Notes: generated from the letters alone by a model not told the origin. A stretch of 43,277 bases of DNA from Burkholderia singularis (GCF_900176645.1 NZ_FXAN01000068.1:1-43277), one strand, 5' to 3'; counted from the first letter of the stretch, positions 19,444-28,430 are shown. Made by a program: numbers and translations.

Positions 19444-21249
19444 TCAACCCGCCAACCAGCCCGCCAGCGCCCGGCGGTGCGCCGGCGACGCCGCTTGCGC
19501 CACCAGCTTGTAACGCGTGATCTCCGGGCCGTCGAGCTTGAGTTTCGTCACACGCAGTTCATCGCGCCTGAATGCATGGATCTCGATCTTGTCGCCCGGC
19601 CGGTAGCGCGCGAGCAGCGCATCGAGATTCGAGCCCGTCACGCGCAGCCCATCGATCGCCACGAGCACATCGCCCGCCGACAGCCCCGCGCGATGCGCGG
19701 CGCTGCCCTCGTGGACAACCGCGAGCGCGCACTCCGCGCCGCCGCGCGTGCGCGCGCCAAGCGCCGGCTTGGGCGGTTGCGCGCCGTTTGCCCCGGTATC
19801 GGGCGTGAGCGTCACGCCAAACGGCTCGAACAGCTCGGCGAGCGACAGATCGCGCGTGCCCGACACCGCATCGTCGAACAACCGTCCCAGATCGACGCCG
19901 GTGGCCTCGGCGATCAGTGCCTTCACATCGTCCTCGCCGACGCCGCGCTGCGCGCCGCCGCGATAGAAATCGCGCCCGAACCGCTGCCACAACGCGCGCA
20001 TCACGTCATCGAGCGATTTGCGCTGACGGCTTTGCGCGCGAATCGCCAAATCGAATGCCAACGCGACGAGCGAGCCCTTCGTGTAATAGCTGACGATCGC
20101 ATTCGACGCATTCTCGTCCTGCCGGTAATACTTGATCCATGCGTCGAACGAGCTTTCGGCGACGCTCTGCCTGAGCCGGCCGGCGCCGCGCAGCACGCCG
20201 CCGATCGTGCGGCCGAGCGCGCCGAAGTAATCGTCCTGCGAAATCAGGCCGCTGCGCACGAGCATCAGGTCGTCGTAATACGATGTGAACCCCTCGAAGA
20301 GCCACAGCAGCGACGTATAGTTTTCGCGCGACAGGTCATACGGCGCGAACGCGGCCGGTTTGATCCGCTTGACGTTCCACGTATGGAAATATTCGTGGCT
20401 GCACAGGCCGAGATAGGTCCGGTAGCCTTCCGTCGTCTCGGCGCGGCCCTTCACCGGCAGATCGGTGCGGCTGCAGATCAGCGCGGTCGACGCGCGGTGC
20501 TCGAGCCCGCCATAGCCGTCGCTGACCGCCTGCGTCATGAACACGTAGCGCGGCATCGGCGCGCGCTTTGTCTTCGGCTCGAACAGCGCGATCTGCGCTT
20601 CGCACACACGCTTCAAATCCGCCGCGATCCGCTCGAGATCCAGGCCGATCACGCGGCCCGAAATCACGATGTCGTGCGGCACGCCATGCGCTTTGAACGA
20701 GGTCAACGCGAATTCGCCGAGCGTGACCGGATGATCGACCAGTTCGTCGTAATTGTCCGCGCGATACGTGCCGAAGCCGTAACGTTTGGTGCCGTGCGCC
20801 TCCGTCAGCGAAGTCGCGACGCGCCAGCGCCGGTACGCGTCGCCCGCCGGACGCTCGATCGTCACCTCGCACGGCTCGCCCTCACGCCCGAGCGCGGCGA
20901 CAAATACGCTGGTGCCGTTGAAGAAGCCGCCGCTGTCATCGAGATGCGCGGCACGCACCGACAGATCCCACGCATAGACGTCGTAGCGCAGCGTGACCGG
21001 TCCGTGCGCGGGCGCGGCTTGCCACGTGTGCTTGTCGATCTTGTCGATCCGCAGCTTGCGCCCCGCGTCGTTGAACGCGCGCAGCGTCACGATATGGCGG
21101 GCGAATTCGCGCACCATGTAGCTGCCCGGAATCCACACGGGCAGCATGAAACGCTGGCCGGCCGGATCGGGATCGGCAAGCGTGAGCGTGACTTCGAACA
21201 AATGGGCAGCGGGATCTTTCGGAACGATCGTGTAGCGGATGGGCTTCAT
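19444..21249 (-). CDS. M61-family metallopeptidase with PDZ domain
   Basis: A 601-aa glycyl-aminopeptidase-like (M61) protein. An N-terminal beta domain (about 1-180) precedes the zinc site [15 protein letters not shown] (HExxH) and the downstream glutamate region [15 protein letters not shown]-terminal PDZ domain (about 495-570: [22 protein letters not shown]) follows. No signal peptide is visible, so it is probably cytoplasmic. The gap 21250-21369 to dsbC is short and holds a CGCCGGC inverted repeat that may terminate dsbC. Confidence 0.88.
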   Translation of the reverse strand: MKPIRYTIVPKDPAAHLFEVTLTLADPDPAGQRFMLPVWIPGSYMVREFARHIVTLRAFNDAGRKLRIDKIDKHTWQAAPAHGPVTLRYDVYAWDLSVRAAHLDDSGGFFNGTSVFVAALGREGEPCEVTIERPAGDAYRRWRVATSLTEAHGTKRYGFGTYRADNYDELVDHPVTLGEFALTSFKAHGVPHDIVISGRVIGLDLERIAADLKRVCEAQIALFEPKTKRAPMPRYVFMTQAVSDGYGGLEHRASTALICSRTDLPVKGRAETTEGYRTYLGLCSHEYFHTWNVKRIKPAAFAPYDLSRENYTSLLWLFEGFTSYYDDLMLVRSGLISQDDYFGALGRTIGGVLRGAGRLRQSVAESSFDAWIKYYRQDENASNAIVSYYTKGSLVALAFDLAIRAQSRQRKSLDDVMRALWQRFGRDFYRGGAQRGVGEDDVKALIAEATGVDLGRLFDDAVSGTRDLSLAELFEPFGVTLTPDTGANGAQPPKPALGARTRGGAECALAVVHEGSAAHRAGLSAGDVLVAIDGLRVTGSNLDALLARYRPGDKIEIHAFRRDELRVTKLKLDGPEITRYKLVAQAASPAHRRALAGWLAG

Positions 21250-21369
21250 CGTCGGAGTCGGTCGGGGCAGTCGGAAACGGATATGAAAAGAAGCGCCGGC
21301 TTGTCGCCGGCGCCTGCGCTGCTGCGAAGAATCTGCGTCACGCCGCTCGGTGACGCACGTTGCGCCGCG

Positions 21370-22095
21370 TCACTTCACGCCGGCCAGCGCCTGATTCAGC
21401 TCGTCGGCGGACACGGCGCCCGGCAGACGCGTGCCGTCGGCGAGGAACACGGTCGGCGTGCCCGTCACGTTCATCCCGCGTCCGAGCGCGAGGTTCTTGT
21501 CGAGCGCCGTCGTGTCGCACGTCGCGGCGGCGGGGGCGCGATGCTCGAGCATCCACGCCTGCCATGCCTTCGCGCGGTCGCTCGCGCACCAGATCGATTT
21601 CGATTTCACCGTCGAATCCGGCGTCAGCACCGGATACAGGAACGTGTAGACCGTCACGTTGTCGATCGATTGCAGCGTCGTCTCGAATTTCTTGCAATAC
21701 GGACAATTCGGATCGGAAAACACCGCGATCTTGCGCGCACCATTGCCCTTGACGACCTTGATCGCATTCGCAAGCGGCAGGCTCGCGAAATCGATCTTGT
21801 TGATCTCGGCCATGCGCGCGGCCGTGAGATTCTTGTGCGTCTTCGTGTCGATGAGTTCGCCGAGCAGCACGTAGTCGCCCGTGGCGTCGCTATAGATGAT
21901 TTGCGAGCCGAGATTGACCTCGTACAACCCCGCAACCGGCGATTTCGTCACGCTCTTGACCGGCGCATCGGCGCCGAAGCGCGACTGCAGCGCGGCCTTC
22001 AGCTTATCGGTGGTCTGGTCTGCCTGCGCGGTACAGCCGAGCGTCGTCGCCGCAACGGCGAGCGCCAGCGAGGCGATGCGAATCGTTTTTTTCAT
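21370..22095 (-). CDS. dsbC: Thiol:disulfide interchange protein DsbC
   Basis: A 241-aa periplasmic disulfide isomerase. It has a signal peptide (MKKTIRIASLALAVAAT..., likely cut after AQA), an N-terminal dimerisation domain, then a thioredoxin domain with CPYC at 131-134 and the cis-proline loop VTGTPTVFLADG. A second cysteine pair (IWCASD, ATCDTT) matches the structural disulfide of the family. It lies 112 bp downstream of the UbiH-family gene on the same strand. Confidence 0.92.
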   Translation of the reverse strand: MKKTIRIASLALAVAATTLGCTAQADQTTDKLKAALQSRFGADAPVKSVTKSPVAGLYEVNLGSQIIYSDATGDYVLLGELIDTKTHKNLTAARMAEINKIDFASLPLANAIKVVKGNGARKIAVFSDPNCPYCKKFETTLQSIDNVTVYTFLYPVLTPDSTVKSKSIWCASDRAKAWQAWMLEHRAPAAATCDTTALDKNLALGRGMNVTGTPTVFLADGTRLPGAVSADELNQALAGVK

Positions 22096-22207
22096 GCTGG
22101 ATATTCCTTCAGAACATGCGTCGTGCGTCGCCACAGTGTACGACGGCAGCGACGCAGTGTCGGACCGCCACGCCGCGCGAAGGTTCGCCCGGCCGCATAT
22201 CGCCCGC

Positions 22208-23380
22208 TTAACCGAGCGCCGATGCGACCAGCCAGCGCTTGACGAGCGGCTGCGCGCCGACGAGCGCCATGCCCGTGTTGCGCACGACGCGCGCAAGCGT
22301 GCCGGGCAGCGCGAAGAGCCGCTGCAGGCCGTCGGTGGCGATCATCAGCGCGCGGATGTCCTCGCGGCGCGCGCGTTCGTAGCGGCGCAGCAGCACGGTA
22401 TCGCCGAGGCCGCGGAACGCTTCGCGCTGCGCGATCGTGTCGACGAGCGCCGCGACGTCGCGCAGGCCCAGATTCATCCCCTGGCCGGCGAGCGGGTGGA
22501 TCAGGTGCGCGGCATCGCCGACGAGCGCGACGCGCGGCGCGATCAACCGCTCGAGCGTCTGCAGCGCGAGCGGGAAGCCCTGCGCGGGCGTCACGCAGTC
22601 AAGCGCGCCGAGCCGGCCGGACGTGACACGCTCGACTTCGGCCGCCAGGCGCGCGGGATCGAGTGCGAGCAGCGCGTCGGCATGCGCGGTATGCGCGGAC
22701 CAGACGAGCGACACATGACCGTCCGGCAGCGGCAGCAGCGCGATGATCTCGCCGTCGCGGAACCACTGATACGCGGTCTCGCGGTGCGGCTGCGACGCCT
22801 TGAAGTTCGCGACCACGCCGGTTTGCCGGTAATCGCGCCGTTCGACCTTCGCGCCGATCTGCGCGCGCACCCACGAATGCGCGCCATCGGCGCCGACGAC
22901 GAGATCCGCCGAGATCACATCGCCGCTCGACAGCGTGAGCACCGCCTCGTCAGGCTTCACGTCGAAGCCCTGCGCGCGCGCATCGAGCCACGTGAGATTG
23001 GGCTGGAAGCGCAGCGCGGCATCGAGCGCGGCCTCGATCAGCGACGATTCACCGATCCATGCGAGCTGCGGTACCGACGCCTGAAACGCGGAGAAATGCA
23101 GTTCGGCGTGCGCATCGCCGTAGACGCGCATGTCGTAGACGGGCGCAAGCCGGCTATGGTCGAGCGCCTGCCAGACGCGCAGCCGCTCGAGGAGCGCCTG
23201 CGAACTCGCCGACAGTGCGTAGATGCGCGCATCGAACGCGCCATCGGCCGAGCGCGGCGCGGCCGGCTGCGCGAGCAGCGCCGTCTTGTGGCCCGCCTGC
23301 GTCAGCGCGAGCGCGGCGGTCTTGCCGACAAGGCCGCCGCCGACGACGGCGACGTCGAAGGTCTGAGGGTAGGCAGTCAT
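22208..23380 (-). CDS. UbiH/COQ6-family FAD monooxygenase
   Basis: A 390-aa flavoprotein hydroxylase. The dinucleotide-binding motif is VAVVGGGLVGKTAAL at the N-terminus, VVGADGAHSWVR is the DG motif, and GDAAHLIHPLAGQGMNLGLRD the second FAD motif with the UbiH-type PLAGQG signature. Members hydroxylate the benzoquinone ring in ubiquinone synthesis; which ring position cannot be told from sequence reading. Start at ATG 23380; an ATG nine bases upstream (23389) is possible. Probably co-transcribed with dsbC. Confidence 0.85.
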   Translation of the reverse strand: MTAYPQTFDVAVVGGGLVGKTAALALTQAGHKTALLAQPAAPRSADGAFDARIYALSASSQALLERLRVWQALDHSRLAPVYDMRVYGDAHAELHFSAFQASVPQLAWIGESSLIEAALDAALRFQPNLTWLDARAQGFDVKPDEAVLTLSSGDVISADLVVGADGAHSWVRAQIGAKVERRDYRQTGVVANFKASQPHRETAYQWFRDGEIIALLPLPDGHVSLVWSAHTAHADALLALDPARLAAEVERVTSGRLGALDCVTPAQGFPLALQTLERLIAPRVALVGDAAHLIHPLAGQGMNLGLRDVAALVDTIAQREAFRGLGDTVLLRRYERARREDIRALMIATDGLQRLFALPGTLARVVRNTGMALVGAQPLVKRWLVASALG

Positions 23381-23624
23381 GGCGCGCATTATAGCCGGGC
23401 CTGCCGCCCCGGCCCGCGCGTCGATTTGCGCTCCGTCAGGCTCCGGCAAACTCGCGTGCGCGATCCATCGATTACCGGCCGATGCCAATGTAACCGGCGC
23501 GCGCGACGCAACCGGCGCAGCCGGGCAGCCGCATTACGCGCCGCACGTTTTCTTACAAACGCACACCGCCTGTCATACGGCCGGCCGCTACAGTGAACCG
23601 GCGTTATTCCGATAGGAGATGTCG

Positions 23625-23747
23625 ATGAAACGGATCGCCGCATTCGCCGCTGCCGCGCTCGTGCTGGGCAGCCTGCTTGGCGGTTGCATCGTGGTGCCGG
23701 ACGGCGGCTACCACCATCACCGCGATTATTACTACGACCGCTACTGA
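23625..23747 (+). CDS. 40-aa lipoprotein with His/Tyr-rich tail
   Basis: ATG at 23625 follows TAGGAGATGTCG. The peptide is MKRIAAFAAAALVLGSLLGG, then the lipidated cysteine (lipobox LGGC), then IVVPDGG and the tail YHHHRDYYYDRY. The mature chain is only about 20 residues. Tails of this kind occur on small envelope lipoproteins of unknown role; the three histidines could bind metal. I support it as a gene on the ribosome binding site and the complete lipoprotein signal. Confidence 0.7.
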   Translation: MKRIAAFAAAALVLGSLLGGCIVVPDGGYHHHRDYYYDRY

Positions 23748-23917
23748 CCGGCGCGCCGCGCGGCGCGAGCCGTCGCGCCGGCCGCGCTCGGCGCTTTAAG
23801 TATTCCCCCCCACTGAACGGCCCCCTGATCCGGCCTGCCGCGTGCTATCGTTTCTATGACGGCGCGTGAATCGCGCGCGTCGAAAAACCGGTCTCGACCA
23901 CCACCGTGAGCACGGCC

Positions 23918-24283
23918 ATGAGCGACTTACGCCACCATCTCAATCAACAGGACCGAGTGGAGTTGCTCTGCTGGCTTTGCGTCGGCAACCTCGGTGCGTA
24001 TTACCTGAACGAAAGCTGGCCCGGCGCGGCGTTCCAAGTTCAGTCGGCACACAAATGGCTCGATCGGCACGCGCGCGAAGCCGACTGGTTGTCGCTCGCG
24101 AAACTGTCGCTCATCGCGCTCGATATCGCGAAGCGGCACGCGGATTTCGTCAACGCGTCGTGGGCGCGCGATGCGGTCGAGGAAATTATCGATACTGACG
24201 ATCTGAATTTCGAATCGCGCCTCGCGCTGCTCGTGCTGGACGATTGCCGCGCGGCGCTCGCCGACCGGCGGATCGCCGATTAG
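23918..24283 (+). CDS. Conserved-looking hypothetical protein, 121 aa
   Basis: A soluble, alpha-helical, acidic protein starting MSDLRHHLNQQDRVELLCWL with YYLNESWPGAAFQVQSAHKWLDRH near residue 45. A GTG at 23906 would add four residues. Codon use is that of the chromosome, with strong GC at third positions, and the reading frame is clean. No domain recognised. Confidence 0.55.
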   Translation: MSDLRHHLNQQDRVELLCWLCVGNLGAYYLNESWPGAAFQVQSAHKWLDRHAREADWLSLAKLSLIALDIAKRHADFVNASWARDAVEEIIDTDDLNFESRLALLVLDDCRAALADRRIAD

Positions 24284-24349
24284 CGTTGCGTCGATCAGCG
24301 CCGATCGGAACGATCGATGCCGATAGCGGCGGTCAGCGTGGGCTAAAAG

Positions 24350-24387
24350 CGGATCATGGCCGCTCACGGCGGCGGCCATGATCCGCT
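24350..24387. repeat. 15-bp perfect inverted repeat
   Basis: GCGGATCATGGCCGC (24350-24364) pairs perfectly with GCGGCCATGATCCGC (24373-24387) across an 8-base loop, about 65 bp after the hypothetical gene. It lacks a T tract, so it may be a factor-dependent terminator or mRNA-end structure. Confidence 0.7.
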
Positions 24388-24453
24388 CGGCGCGCTGCGT
24401 GCACCGCGGACGGCGCGCTGCCCGCGCCAGCCATCGCCAGCCGCCGATCCGCC

Positions 24454-24488
24454 ATCAGAAATCAGAAATCAGAAATCAGAAATCAGAA
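24454..24488. repeat. Heptamer tandem repeat (VNTR), unit ATCAGAA
   Basis: Five perfect copies of ATCAGAA in a non-coding stretch (24284-24678) that holds no gene I can support. A second heptamer array, unrelated in sequence to the one after paaK. Confidence 0.9.
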
Positions 24489-24678
24489 CCGTGCCGCGCG
24501 GCGGCCATCACGTTCGGCCGACACCATTCGATGACCGCGGCGATCGGATATCGCTTGGAGCCGCTCCGCCCGTGAACCTGCCCCCGCCAGCCCACGCGCC
24601 ACCGCCCGCCGCCCCGTTGTGCCCGTCACGCAGCGCACCGCCACCGGACTTCGCGCGAATCGGCCCGCGCGGCACCCG

Positions 24679-25209
24679 TCATCCTTCGATCCGGATGGGC
24701 GGAAACCATTTGTCGCCGTTCTTGCCGAAAATCCGGCAGCGATGCGCGCCGTCGATATGCAGGCGGATGATGTCGGCGCCGGATTGCTTCGCGAGCCATT
24801 CCACGCCGGGGCGCTCGACGAGCGCATTGCCGTCCGGGCTGATACGGCCCTCCGGAAAGACCATGACGCTGTTGCCGTTCTTGAGTTCGCGCAGCAAACG
24901 GCGCATGCCGTAGGGCGAGCCGGAATCGACGGAAACCATGCGGCCGAGCCCCAGCGCCTGTCCGAGCAGAAGCGCCCAGCGGGTGCGCCTGAGGCGGCGC
25001 GAATGCAGCGTATCGATGCAAAAAACGAGCCGCACCGGACTCGCGAAAGCGACGAGCAAACCGTCGTGATAGGAAACGTGATTCGCACAAACGATATGGG
25101 GCGACGCCTTCAGGCGCGCCACGGTCTCGTCGGACAAAGAAACGCGGGTTCGAAACAGCCGCAGACCGGCTAAACTCAGCCAGCGCGTGAGAATAAATGT
25201 CGATTTCAT
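24679..25209 (-). CDS. Lysophospholipid (1-acyl-glycerol-3-phosphate) acyltransferase, short form
   Basis: A 176-aa PlsC-type acyltransferase. The catalytic HX4D motif is in CANHVSYHDG (about 42-51), and the acceptor-binding FPEGRIS lies about 118-124, followed by GVEWLAKQSGADIIRLHIDGA. It resembles the N-terminal acyltransferase domain of E. coli Aas, ending soon after the core at WFPPIRIEG. Typical PlsC proteins run 50-70 residues longer, so it may be naturally minimal or shortened at the 3' end. The first residues (STFILTRWLSLAGL) form a membrane-surface helix. Confidence 0.75.
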   Translation of the reverse strand: MKSTFILTRWLSLAGLRLFRTRVSLSDETVARLKASPHIVCANHVSYHDGLLVAFASPVRLVFCIDTLHSRRLRRTRWALLLGQALGLGRMVSVDSGSPYGMRRLLRELKNGNSVMVFPEGRISPDGNALVERPGVEWLAKQSGADIIRLHIDGAHRCRIFGKNGDKWFPPIRIEG

Positions 25210-25670
25210 TTCAGCCTCGTTGCTGAACGCCTATGCGATCGACTTCCGGCGCAGATCGATTTGGATAACTGAGCGTCAATGACTGAACGATTACGTCGGC
25301 AATGCCTCCTGCTGGCGATCTTCGGTGCCGTGTATCGCGGCCGCAAGCCGGCTGAAACGCCTCCGAGCAGGCCGCGCAGCCGCTACTCTATATTTTTTCG
25401 CTGTTTTTTTCACCGTTTTCAACGACGTTTTAACACTATTAATCAAGCTCGGATTCAATTTCCGGCGATTAATAATGCTGCAACGCGGCAACCCGATGAA
25501 TCGGCCGCCCGTTTTTCCTATCGAAAGAAATCAACCGACTTCGTGATTGCCGCCGGGCCGCACGATTTGCCACCGCGCGCGCCTTCTTTTAGGGCTGGAT
25601 CATGGACGAAAGCGGGCAGCCGAACGCGTTACAATCGCTGCTTCACCGAATCTCCGAAATTCCGAAGGAA
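25210..25670. other. AT-rich gene-free stretch before ychF
   Basis: No gene supported. 25385-25480 is conspicuously T-rich and holds a perfect 8-bp inverted repeat TATTAATC/GATTAATA (25437-25444, 25467-25474). Near the end, GCGTTACAATCG (25626-25637) is a plausible -10 region (TACAAT) for the original ychF, with GAAGGAA as its ribosome binding site just before 25671. Confidence 0.4.
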
Positions 25671-25778
25671 CCCATGAGCCTCAAATGCGGCATCGTCGGC
25701 TTGCCTAATGTCGGCAAGTCCACTCTGTTCAATGCGCTGACGAAGGCCGGCATCGCCGCCGAGAACTACCCGTTCTGC
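25671..25778 (+). repeat. attL: left copy of 108-bp direct repeat
   Basis: Identical to 37400-37507. It starts three bases before the ychF ATG and ends in codon 35. Identity stops at CAGGGTACC here versus ACGATCG at the right copy, and at GGAA versus ATTT on the 5' side. Confidence 0.95.
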
Positions 25779-25790
25779 CAGGGTACCTAA
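25674..25790 (+). pseudogene. ychF: Stranded 5' fragment of ychF
   Basis: Reads [17 protein letters not shown]... for 35 native codons, then three island codons and a TAA at 25788-25790: a 38-residue peptide. It keeps the native ribosome binding site and the native upstream region. It contains the whole G1/P-loop but none of the other GTPase motifs, so it cannot work as YchF. Confidence 0.9.
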
Positions 25791-26034
25791 CTTATTCCTT
25801 TGATTCATGTAGTTAGGCCGAGGCTGGAAAATTCTGATGCAGAACCCGCATCAAATCTGAGCGGGCCAATGCTGCCCTAATAGGGCATCGCCAGAATACC
25901 GCATCCATCGCGTAACGCAACAGCCAGGCGCCTGCGTTGATGCTTCAATCAGGCAATGCCCGGCCTTCGGCAATGCCCGCCCCTCCGACCCGCACTACTC
26001 CCCGACCAAACCCGCAGCCAGGGATTTCAGCGGG

Positions 26035-26136
26035 CTACAGCCTCGTACCATACGGATTACCGCCAACATCGACGCCGCTGTAGTCTTCGCTTGTCATCGG
26101 CAAGCCTGTAGCTGGATTGATTGGGTAGAACGACAT
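26035..26136 (-). CDS. 33-aa small protein
   Basis: ATG at 26136 follows AAGGAGAGCAGCA, a strong ribosome binding site. The product begins MSFYPINPATGLPMTSEDYS and ends in a VGGNPYGTRL-like tail before TAG (26035-26037). Small proteins starting with an YPINPATGLPM-type motif are familiar from proteobacterial accessory DNA, but I know no function. It lies 61 bp downstream of the broken DUF6573 gene on the same strand; a perfect 8-bp-stem hairpin (26167-26188) separates them. 25791-26034 holds nothing else I can support. Confidence 0.65.
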   Translation of the reverse strand: MSFYPINPATGLPMTSEDYSGVDVGGNPYGTRL

Positions 26137-26197
26137 TGCTGCTCTCCTTGATGAGCGGTTGGAAATACCCCGCGCCTGTTCGCGGGGTGGTGGAAAA

Positions 26198-26604
26198 TCA
26201 GTCCTCGTTCGGCATCAAAATCGTAATGACTGGCTCGGCGTTGTCGCCGGGGCCGATATGCAGATTCAGCGTAACCGGCCGGGGCGCATACCGTGACCGC
26301 CGCGCGGCACTCGGTACACATCGAACGCGATGCGCTGCGCACCCTGCGCACGCCGTGCGGCTCTCGACGCCATCCACAACATGTCCCACAAACGCGCCCA
26401 CTCGTCCTGCGAAACCTGCCGCTGGCTGTCCGCCTCCGACCACGCGACGCAATCGGCCCAAACTGCTGCTGTCACCACCACTGGAATACGGAAACCCGCA
26501 TCCCGCGCCTGCGAGCTGACATCGACCAGCGCGCCATCTGCAATCGCCTGCGCGCGGGTGTAAACGAAAATGGTCTTGCCGAAGATGTCGTGAAGGTCTT
26601 GCAT
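26198..26604 (-). pseudogene. DUF6573-family gene with a frameshift
   Basis: The first 100 or so codons (MQDLHDIFGKTIFVYTRAQA...) match the small accessory-DNA family DUF6573. The frame is then lost in a run of four G at 26281-26284. One base later the expected C-terminus resumes (PVTLNLHIGPGDNAEPVITI...) and ends at 26198. One extra G would restore a protein of about 135 aa. A good ribosome binding site (AAGGAG) precedes the ATG. Either a real one-base deletion in a homopolymer or a sequencing error. The role of the family is unknown; it is common on plasmids and islands. Confidence 0.75.
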
Positions 26605-26695
26605 GGTTTGCGCTCCTTAGAAGCTGACCGGATTCCGAGCTGGTGAGCCCCCGACTGTTTTCCGGTTTCGGCGGTGGGGTTGGCAGATGCTTCTG

Positions 26696-26890
26696 CCGCC
26701 GTCTTTCGTCACTGTTTCGCCCGTGGCGAACGACAACGCCAGGCAGTCAGCCATGCAAGGGAACGGGAGGAAGCCGCAGCCCGAAGGGACCGGGTGATAC
26801 CCGTGCGCGGAGCGCCGAAGGCCCTTGCATGGCTGACTGCCTGGCGTAGAGTCGCCATCGCTTGGGCGAAGCAGTGACGAAAGACGGCGG
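26696..26890. repeat. Long inverted repeat 1 (65-69-bp arms)
   Basis: Arms 26696-26761 and 26822-26890 pair in two long blocks. The outer block (CCGCCGTCTTTCGTCACTG plus TTCGCCC) has one mismatch over 27 bp; the inner block (ACGCCAGGCAGTCAGCCATG plus CAAGGG) matches over 26 bp. A short unpaired bulge separates them. A 60-bp centre follows. A smaller hairpin (GGCAGA/TCTGCC) abuts the left arm. No convincing gene covers this stretch. Confidence 0.9.
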
Positions 26891-27180
26891 TCGCGGTGTA
26901 CCCGCGACGAAACCGGCGTCGCGCTCGAATGAGCGCGACCCCTGCACGCGCAGCGTGCGTGGCTCGCAAGCCGAAGGCGCGCAGTGGTCGGCTAGGGGCC
27001 GGCTACGTAGGGGAGCCGCATCGCGTAGCGATAGGGGGCAAGGCGTGCAGCCGCCGCCCACGCAATTGCACTCGCGCCCACGCGGGTCAAATGCGTGCCT
27101 GGGGGAGCCGAATCATTGCTGCGCGTCCCAACGTGCAGAGGGCGCCCCAGTGACCGATAATGATTTGGGGGCGAAGCCCC

Positions 27181-27295
27181 GCCCCACGCTGCGCGCGGGC
27201 AAGGTAGTCATGTCAAAGACCGCAGGCCACCGGCCGGAGTCGGCGGAGCATCCAGCGCCGACGAATGAGTACCTTGCCTGCGCGCAGCGTGGGGC
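27181..27295. repeat. Long inverted repeat 2 (31-bp arms)
   Basis: Left arm 27181-27211 and right arm 27265-27295 match at 29 of 31 positions (GCCCCACGCTGCGCGC core). The 53-bp centre has its own GTCGGCG/CGCCGAC hairpin. It lies in the same gene-free tract (26605-27482) as repeat 1. Confidence 0.88.
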
Positions 27296-27398
27296 GCTGG
27301 TTTTAAGGACACGGCGGGCGTCCAGCCCGACGAATTCCCGTGCGACCGTACAGGGCGCGTAAGGGGATGGTGGCCTTGCCGCGAAAGCGGCTTCGTTC

Positions 27399-27426
27399 CC
27401 CCTGTATGCGCCCCGGCATACAGGGG
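27399..27426 (+). repeat. 11-bp perfect hairpin upstream of the replication-relaxation gene
   Basis: CCCCTGTATGC (27399-27409) pairs with GCATACAGGGG (27416-27426) across a six-base loop. It ends 57 bp before the GTG start and has no T tract, so it is more likely a protein-binding or regulatory structure than an intrinsic terminator. Confidence 0.75.
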
Positions 27427-27443
27427 CACATACGGGCGGTGAC

Positions 27444-27460
27444 GCGCTATACGGATATGT
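27444..27460 (+). repeat. Motif GCGCTATACGGNTATGT, copy 1
   Basis: GCGCTATACGGATATGT here recurs at 28565-28581 with one change (GCGCTATACGGCTATGT). The copies flank the replication-relaxation gene: one just before its ribosome binding site, the other after its terminator. They may be binding sites for an island regulator. Confidence 0.6.
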
Positions 27461-27482
27461 CGAAACCATTGGAGACATACCC

Positions 27483-28277
27483 GTGACAGCGCAGGACGGC
27501 CGCATTACGGCCAGCCAGAACGAGGTGCGCATGCTGCGCGCGCTCAATCGCTTCGGCTGGCTGCCGACGAAATCGCTTGCGGTGCTGCTCTGGCAGCCCT
27601 GGCTGCGCAAGCCGGCAGGTGAGCCGGACATGCGGCCGCTGATGCCAACTGCATCGGCCCGGCTGATGGCGCAACGCACGCTGCGCCGGCTGTATGAGGC
27701 GCATCAGGTGCTGCGGGCGCGCGCACCAGACGGCAGTTTGATTTACGCGCTGGCAGAAGCCGGCGTGCGCCGGCTCGCGCAGTTCGGCGTGCCGGCGTCC
27801 AGTGGCAAGGACCTGGTGCGGCGCTTCAGCGCGGCGCAGTTCCGCCATCGCAGTATTGCGAACGACGTTGCGCTCGCCAGTATCGTGGCCGGATTCCGCA
27901 TCTCGACCGAACGCGAAATCGCAGTCGGAAAATGGCTAGGGGGCGAGCAAGGCATCGCAGACAAGAAGCCCGATGTGCTGCTACAGGGCAATGGACAAGT
28001 CTGGTGGGTCGAAGTCGAGAAATCGCGTCGCAACAAGACTGACCATGCGAAGCTGCACGCCTTCCTGAAAGCCTTCCATGAGGACGCCAATCGGGCAGAC
28101 GGACCGGTGCTTGTCAACGGGCTGCGCTGGGCGAAAGTCATCTTCATCTGTACGCCAGCATTCCGTATTCGCCTCGTGCGCGAACTGGAGAAAGCCGGCT
28201 GGTCAGCGGAATCGATAAAACGATTGATTGCCTATGTCGATGACACGTACCATTTCACGGACATCGCCTTCCAGTGA
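27483..28277 (+). CDS. Replication-relaxation family protein
   Basis: A 264-aa protein starting at GTG 27483, with GGAG 7 bases upstream. The N-terminal half is a winged-helix-like region (SQNEVRMLRALNRFGWLPTKSLAVLLW... TLRRLYEAHQVLRARAPDGSLIYALAEAGVRRL, with gaps). The C-terminal half has a nuclease-like pattern: KKPDVLLQGNGQVWWVEVEKS (PD then E-x-E-K, about 160-180), then a strand VIFICTP. This layout fits the replication-relaxation family of plasmids and islands. Its exact role is unproved; with the SF3 helicase it probably takes part in island replication or its control. Confidence 0.7.
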   Translation: MTAQDGRITASQNEVRMLRALNRFGWLPTKSLAVLLWQPWLRKPAGEPDMRPLMPTASARLMAQRTLRRLYEAHQVLRARAPDGSLIYALAEAGVRRLAQFGVPASSGKDLVRRFSAAQFRHRSIANDVALASIVAGFRISTEREIAVGKWLGGEQGIADKKPDVLLQGNGQVWWVEVEKSRRNKTDHAKLHAFLKAFHEDANRADGPVLVNGLRWAKVIFICTPAFRIRLVRELEKAGWSAESIKRLIAYVDDTYHFTDIAFQ

Positions 28278-28399
28278 AATGACGTTCCATCGCAGGGATT
28301 TTATTAAATCGGCTGACCAGGAAAAGGCACATAGGGCCTATCGCTCTGAATATCGTCCCCGGCTGCCCGGTTTTTATATCTGGTCCAGAACTGGAAAAG

Positions 28400-28430
28400 G
28401 CCAGGCGGAACAATCCGTCTGGCTTTTTTT
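28400..28430 (+). terminator. Intrinsic terminator after the replication-relaxation gene
   Basis: GCCAGGCGGA (28400-28409), loop ACAA, TCCGTCTGGC (28414-28423; one G-U pair), then seven T residues. A textbook terminator 123 bp after the stop. Confidence 0.9.

Noticed and set aside
19477..22242. 921-aa plus-strand open frame
   Set aside because: It is antisense to the M61 peptidase and dsbC, whose motifs and signal peptide are clear. Arg/Ala-rich composition is typical of high-GC shadow frames.
25279..25677. 132-aa plus-strand frame upstream of ychF
   Set aside because: Crosses an AT-rich regulatory-looking tract, has no ribosome binding site or homology and runs over the ychF start.
26862..27362. 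166-aa plus-strand frame in the hairpin tract
   Set aside because: No ribosome binding site or recognisable motif, and the stretch is dominated by inverted repeats that would force unlikely codons.
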